From NCBI RefSeq assembly GCF_023101765.2, contig NC_064233.1, forward strand, positions 3,743,501 to 3,807,500: a DNA stretch of 64,000 nt. The letters run 5' to 3'. The notes beneath the pieces were generated by a model that saw only the letters and a list, made by a program, of their open reading frames with translations, ran no database searches and was not told the origin of the DNA. Both the position numbers and the translations under genes were made by a program. Positions 60,601 to 64,000 of this stretch are shown in pieces (the stretch's first letter is position 1; every line of letters starts with the position of its first letter). The stretch comes from Spodoptera frugiperda. Its lineage: Eukaryota; Arthropoda; Insecta; Lepidoptera; Noctuidae.

Positions 60601-63565
60601 TATTATAAAGCTGAAGAGTTTGTTTGTTTGTTTGTTTGAACGCGCTAATCTCCAGAACTGCTGATCCGATTTGAATATTTTTTTGTGTTGAATAGTGCAT
60701 TCATTCAGGAAGGCTATATGCTTAAAACATCACGCTATGACCAATAGGAGCCAAGCAGAGCGGGTGAAACCGCGCGGAAGTAGCTAGTTTTCATATATAT
60801 GCTTTTTTATTTTACATAATCAACTAGCGACCCGCCCCAGTTTCGTATGGGTGCAATGGTGATATATTATGCATGTATTATACATATAAACCTTCCTCTT
60901 GAATCACTCTATCTATTAAAAAAAACCGCATTAAAATCCGTTGCGTAGTTTTAAAGATTTAAGCATACAAAGGGACATAGGGACAGAGAAAGCGACTTTG
61001 TTTTATACTATGTAGTGATAATTTCGTATAATATTTCATTACTTGAGACTGCGTCGTTGGTCGAGCGCTCGCAAGTGCGATTGCCGGACGAAGGCGTCTC
61101 GTGTTCGATTACCGGGTCGTAAAATATCATCATATATCGTATTATAGGTCATCTAATTTTTTTTTATGGAATAGATGGAAATAAATCATTTTTTTATGGA
61201 ATAGGTGGCTAACGAGCAAACGAGTCACCTGATGCGTAAGCGATCAGCGCCGCCATTAATCTTTAGTATACCAAAAATAATTTAAACAACACCAACATCA
61301 CACCTTTAATTCCCGAACGAGGGTGGACGGCAGAAGTTCTTCCTGCACCTTACGGCACGTAATGCCACTGTCCAATGTACACTTACTTTTCATCATTTGT
61401 GTTTTAACTCCCATGGAATAGGGGGGTGAGCCTATTGCCATATACTGGGTACAATTCCAAACTCCGTGCTACTACTGAGAAATTGTCGAAAAGCCGAAAA
61501 TACCCAGTAATACTTTTGCCCTAAGCAGGAATCGACCCCGAGATCCCTAGTCCTGCAGAGGCACTTGCGACCACTTGACCAACGGGGCAAAATAATTTAT
61601 ATGAAATTGATTTTGTTTATTATTTATTTATTTGTTATATTACAATAAAGTTTAACATATTTTGCACCATTAAACCAGATCTGGTTTGTATTGGTTGGTA
61701 TATCTATACTAATATTATAATCTATACTAATATTATAAAGCTGAAGAGTTTGTTTGTTTGTTTGTTTGAACGCGCTAATCTCAGGAACTACTGGTCTGAT
61801 TTGAATAATTCTTTTTGTGTTGGATAGCGCATTTATCAAGGAAGGTTATAGGCTATAAATCATCACGCCACGATCAATAGGAACCGAGCAGTGCGGGTGA
61901 ATCGCGCGGAAGTAGCTAGTAATTTATATGAAATGGAATTATACCAAACATAATTATACTAAAATATTTAAATATGAATGCAGGTTCTACAGGCAATGTA
62001 TAAAATGGCCGAAACCGGACCCACGAGTGCAGTGGACGGAGGAAACGTGCAAACTGTTCAGACAGCTCAAGGATATGTTGCCGACATACAAAGTATACGC
62101 TGCCACCAAGAAAATTAAAAAGAAGAAGAAGGGGGGCTTCGTTGACCCTTATTTAAAGTTTCAGTAAGTATTTGTGTTTGTTGTTACAGCCATGTACACA
62201 CCACACACGTCCGTGTGTGCCCCGTGCGTGCTGCATACGTGCGTTTGCGCCGCGCGTAATCTGTGTGTATTATGCTGTGTGTTGTGTGTGATGTGTGTGT
62301 GTGTTGTGTGTGTGTGTGCGCTGTGTGTGTACTGTGTGCTACGAATTAAATAATTCTTAGGGCTGCGAAGAAGTGCATTTAGGAGTTCAGGCTTCGGCTA
62401 TAAGAATAGGTCACCGGATGGTCTTTAGTCTGTAAGTCTGACACTCCCTCTCGCCTCACCCAGCGCGGAAAGAGCTAGTATTAAAATAAGTCGGGTTTTT
62501 CTTCCTGACGCTATAACTCCAGAACACATGAACCGATTTCCAGCTCCTTAAGATCTATAGAAAAGAAAATTCAGGAAAAAATCAAGAGAAAAGCAGGAAA
62601 ATAGAGAAAATCATTGGTGGCGAAACGGAGTTCGCCGGATTTGCTAGTTATATTATAAATGCGATAGTTTGTATGTTTGTTTGTGACTCCTTTACGTCAA
62701 AACGGCTTAAGAGATCGAGATGAAATTTGGAATAGGGGTAGATTATGGTCTGGAATAACACATAGGCCACTCTTTATCCCACGGAAACGCGGGCGAATCA
62801 GCTGGTAGAAGCTAGTCTTTTAAGTAGTAGATATATTTAGTTGCTAGACGGAAATAGTATGATAATATAATTAAACAAAGATAGTTTTAGTAATAAAATA
62901 TATTTCGTCTATCTGATACAATAAAATATTCAAAAAGGATCAAACATTAATTTTCTAGAAATAAGTCTGCTACCACATCTATGATGTGGTATGCTATATA
63001 GCATTATAAATGTGCTCTCCAGTTCAACTAAGATAAGTTTTTTATAATATGGAAAGATGCGTGTAATGTACGCGTGCTATGGATGTGTGCTAGAGATGAG
63101 TGCTTTGGTAATTCTTCATAGCACATCTACTTGCACTGCGACATACGATACATACAAACGGTCACATATTGTGATCGTTTCCACTGATACCAGATAATAG
63201 ATACTTAATAGATAAAGATAATTTCACAGCTTAGCTATTACATCTTCGTAGCATAGCTACATAGTACATCTCTGGTGGAAAAGTACCGTTAACGCTTAGA
63301 TCGATAAAATGACAGGAAGGGGGGTAAAATTCCAATTACTTTTGAACCAAACAAACGGGGCAAGTTAAATAAAATTGTTCAATAAAAAGTTGTCTATTTT
63401 ATATTTATTTTTAGTTATAGTATGTTTATTTTTTATTTATATTTTAGTTTTTGTAATTTGTCGTTTTAGCCAAAGGAGGAATAAAATTAAATTGAAAGAT
63501 TTATTAAATAGTATAAATGGTGTGCCTGAGGTGCCTGAAATACCCGCCAGTGTATTAAAAAAAAG
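51473..63565 (+). CDS. Unrecognised protein, seven exons visible, continues past the right edge
   Basis: Exons: 51473-52014, 53118-53186, 58425-58754, 59453-59536, 60103-60291, 61984-62163, 63470-63565. The sum is 1490 nt, about 496 residues, and the frame stays open. The ATG in CCATGGC context at 51473 is preferred to an upstream TTG. Every intron is phase 2. Visible features: two Cys-x2-Cys pairs (CDNC, CENC) near the N-terminus, a basic patch PPKNKRRKLND suggesting nuclear import, a helix-rich block (residues about 85-205), a Ser-rich linker, a second helical block with FPELNDEQIQYLNSL, then FSPNDGNEYW joined to FYRQCIKWPKPDPRVQW, a lysine run KKIKKKKKGG, and PEVPEIPASVLKKR. I cannot name the family. 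It is probably nuclear. Introns of up to 5 kb carry many transposons. Confidence 0.8.
52020..53110. other. First intron, one internal duplication
   Basis: About 110 bp is duplicated in diverged form (AACAAACTATGGAACAAGTC near 52797 and AACAAACTATGGAGCAAGTC near 52938). Otherwise AT-rich with no element recognised. Confidence 0.45.
53215..53360 (-). mobile_element. RTE-clade LINE C-terminal fragment
   Basis: The minus strand reads RRGRPRRRWRDELDAYEKDW, then KALHRDEWKE, FALQWDDYG and a stop at 53215-53217: the conserved C-terminus of RTE reverse transcriptases. Confidence 0.7.
53419..53657 (-). mobile_element. tRNA-headed SINE, nearly complete
   Basis: The minus strand starts at CTGCCTCGTTGGCCGAGTG (A box like) and has B box GGTTCAATTCCC, then a tail at 53430. 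Confidence 0.65.
54525..54835. mobile_element. MITE family C, tandem units, left part
   Basis: Three starts of the unit (ACGAGTTTACTTTGCG, ACGAGTTTGCTTTATG and ATGAGTTTGCTTTACG) about 105-120 bp apart, each with CTGATTGG-type words. It is interrupted at TTAA 54832; the remaining end lies at 56138-56165. Confidence 0.65.
54832..56141. mobile_element. piggyBac-like element, 1.31 kb, inserted at TTAA of a MITE
   Basis: TTAA at 54832-54835 and 56138-56141. Inverted ends are CCGATTCCGTGCGGA and (reverse) CCGTTTCCGTGCGGA, 14 of 15 matching. Without the insert the MITE end reads TTAAACGTAAAG as in other copies. Inside are hairpins at about 54900-54955, a mini exon ATGGAAATGGAAG with donor gtaagt at 55086-55098, and a 65-residue open frame at 55334-55531 with an internal ANVV duplication. 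No transposase core. Confidence 0.75.
56330..57808 (+). mobile_element. 5'-truncated LINE (CR1/L2-like) with reverse transcriptase and frameshift
   Basis: The open frame runs 56336-57409. It shows VDFSNAFSMVSHDILL (RT motif A), GVPQGGILSPLLFSIF (motif B) and YADDLQIY (motif C, catalytic YADD), then a thumb region and WLPIRQRREQ. Near 57345 the frame shifts: the normal C-terminus (SILLWNALPTDVRM, then FKRRVRELLLKRL) continues one base over to a TGA at about 57466. Endonuclease and ORF1 are absent. The 3' UTR ends in (TAAA)n at about 57790-57808. RNA copying by target-primed reverse transcription is the family activity; this copy is dead. The clade is uncertain. Confidence 0.8.
57554..57621. 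repeat. (AT)n palindromic microsatellite in the LINE 3' UTR
   Basis: ACATATATATATATATATATG, GTTTAAATAAC, then a longer (AT)n run: a self-complementary stretch. Confidence 0.8.
57812..57987 (+). mobile_element. Helitron-like family H, 5' end cut
   Basis: Starts directly at TATTATAAAGCTGAAGAG after the LINE tail and ends GCGCGGAAGTAGCTAG|T. Confidence 0.6.
59697..60072 (-). mobile_element. A/B repeat (B half) with a nested palindromic MITE
   Basis: B-family words (GCCTCCGGTAACCTCAGTC, GCATCGCTCTCCCACACTTA). The insert at 59873-60018 has ends GGGGCCTTAGTCTG and CAGACTAAGGCCCC, splitting the host at GTGG|TATCACTCCGG. Confidence 0.65.
60538..61018. mobile_element. Helitron H inserted in or next to Helitron J copies
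   Basis: 60538-60590 is the CTAG-end part of family J. 60591-60787 is a complete family H (TC...CTAG, inserted between A and T). 60834-61018 is a complete minus J (TCACTACATAG to GGTCGCTAG|T). Confidence 0.6.
61030..61125 (+). mobile_element. SINE tRNA-like head
   Basis: TTGGTCGAGCGCTCGCAAGT (A box like) and GTGTTCGATTACCGGGTCG (B box). No tRNA cloverleaf end is preserved. Confidence 0.5.
61190..61588 (-). mobile_element. LINE A tail, then a full tRNA-headed SINE
   Basis: 61190-61252 is a short family A tail. 61299-61588 is the best SINE copy: the minus strand starts GCCCCGTTGGTCAAGTGGTC, has B box GGGGTCGATTCC, a body with GGCAATAGGCTCACC, and ends GGGAATTAAAGGTGTGATG. Confidence 0.7.
61703..61919 (+). 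mobile_element. Helitron-like family H with doubled 5' end
   Basis: TCTATACTAATATTATAA occurs twice (61703 and 61721) before the normal body, ending GCGCGGAAGTAGCTAG|T. Confidence 0.65.
62175..62345. repeat. GT-rich microsatellite
   Basis: Imperfect (GT)n with GTGTGTGCGCTG interruptions just after the exon 6 donor. Confidence 0.75.
62355..62817 (+). mobile_element. SINE K fragment and two Helitron-like elements
   Basis: 62355-62475 is K (CTGACACTCCCTCTCGCCTC). 62485-62650 is family I (AATAAGTCGGGTTTTTCTTC to TTTGCTAG|T). 62651-62817 starts TTATAAATGCGATAGTTTG and ends GGTAGAAGCTAG|T. Confidence 0.5.
63035..63290. mobile_element. MITE (GTGCTTTTCC family)
   Basis: GGAAAGATGCGTGTAATGTA to CATCTCTGGTGGAAAAGTAC. 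Confidence 0.5.
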
Positions 63566-63689
63566 GTATTATTTATTTATTATTATTTTCTTTTATTTAT
63601 TTTTTAGTTTTTATATGTTTAATCTTAAATTAATTGTTAAATATCTCAAAAATCTATTATTTTACACTTTCTTTATTACTTAAAGTAAC

Positions 63690-63885
63690 GCCTTTCGCCA
63701 CTTACAAAATGAGTTTCGGGTTCGATTCCCGGGTCGGGCTAAGTATTATTTTAATGAGGTTTATTCAATTTTTCCAAAATTCCTTAGCACGGACTCTGGA
63801 ATAGTGTCCAGTATATGGCAATAGATTCATTCCCTATTACATAGGACTTATAACATAAATTGTGCAAAGTGGCTGTTATAATTAT
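63690..63885 (+). mobile_element. tRNA-headed SINE, 5' and middle part
   Basis: B box CGGGTTCGATTCCCGGG, then GGACTCTGGAATAGTGTCCA and ACATAGGACTTATAACATAA. Confidence 0.6.
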
Positions 63886-64000
63886 AGTATATTTGAACTT
63901 CTTAACTAACTCTTCAGATATTAAAACGCGTTAAGTTTATGTTAATTTTTTACCCGACTGCGCCAGAAGGAGGGTTATGTTTTTCGAGAGTATGTATGTA

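Noticed and set aside
63700..63740. tRNA gene
   Set aside because: Only a B-box-like segment is present, with no acceptor stem or anticodon arm; it belongs to a SINE head, as at 61299-61588 and 53419-53657.

Overview
This is a piece of an insect nuclear chromosome, almost certainly a moth (Lepidoptera, plausibly a noctuid). Genes are split by short, canonical GT-AG exons, introns are AT-rich and crowded with mobile elements, and the ecdysis-triggering-hormone precursor at about 40.2-40.9 kb carries the lepidopteran peptides (SFIKPNNVPRV and a peptide ending NKNIPRM). Everything below was read by eye; exon joins were checked by reading phase, not by transcripts.

Region 1 (1-11.7 kb, + strand): the 3' eleven exons of an SV2-like 12-TM major-facilitator transporter. 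Three GC-rich exons of this single gene (at 1-225, 4921-6402 and 11621-12331) have their 3' end plus the first bases of the following intron tandemly multiplied (2+, 13 and 5 copies).

Region 2 (11.7-30.7 kb): no intact gene seen. It holds LINE 3' ends, tRNA-headed and poly(A) SINEs, palindromic MITEs, Helitron-like elements, two short tandem duplications and a decayed THAP-domain exon pair.

Region 3 (30.7-50.6 kb, all - strand): a six-exon G-patch/R3H protein; the complex I subunit NDUFA8 (four exons); the ETH neuropeptide precursor (three exons); and a seven-exon NKRF-like protein (XTBD, dsRBD-like, G-patch, R3H). The two G-patch/R3H genes share an intron position directly before the G-patch and look like old paralogues flanking NDUFA8 and ETH. 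The NKRF-like gene has an apparent one-base frameshift in exon 3 as sequenced.

Region 4 (50.6-64 kb, + strand): a divergent gene starting at 51473, of which seven exons (about 496 residues, every intron phase 2) are visible and which runs off the right edge. I do not recognise its family. Its long introns carry RTE, CR1/L2-like and other LINE pieces, SINEs, Helitrons and a piggyBac-like TTAA element that split an older MITE.

The strongest unusual signals are the three exon-boundary tandem arrays in one gene, two TTAA-flanked 1.3-kb elements, a terminal-inverted-repeat element packed with ACCGGT (Grainyhead-type) motifs inside an NDUFA8 intron, and the NKRF-like paralogue pair.
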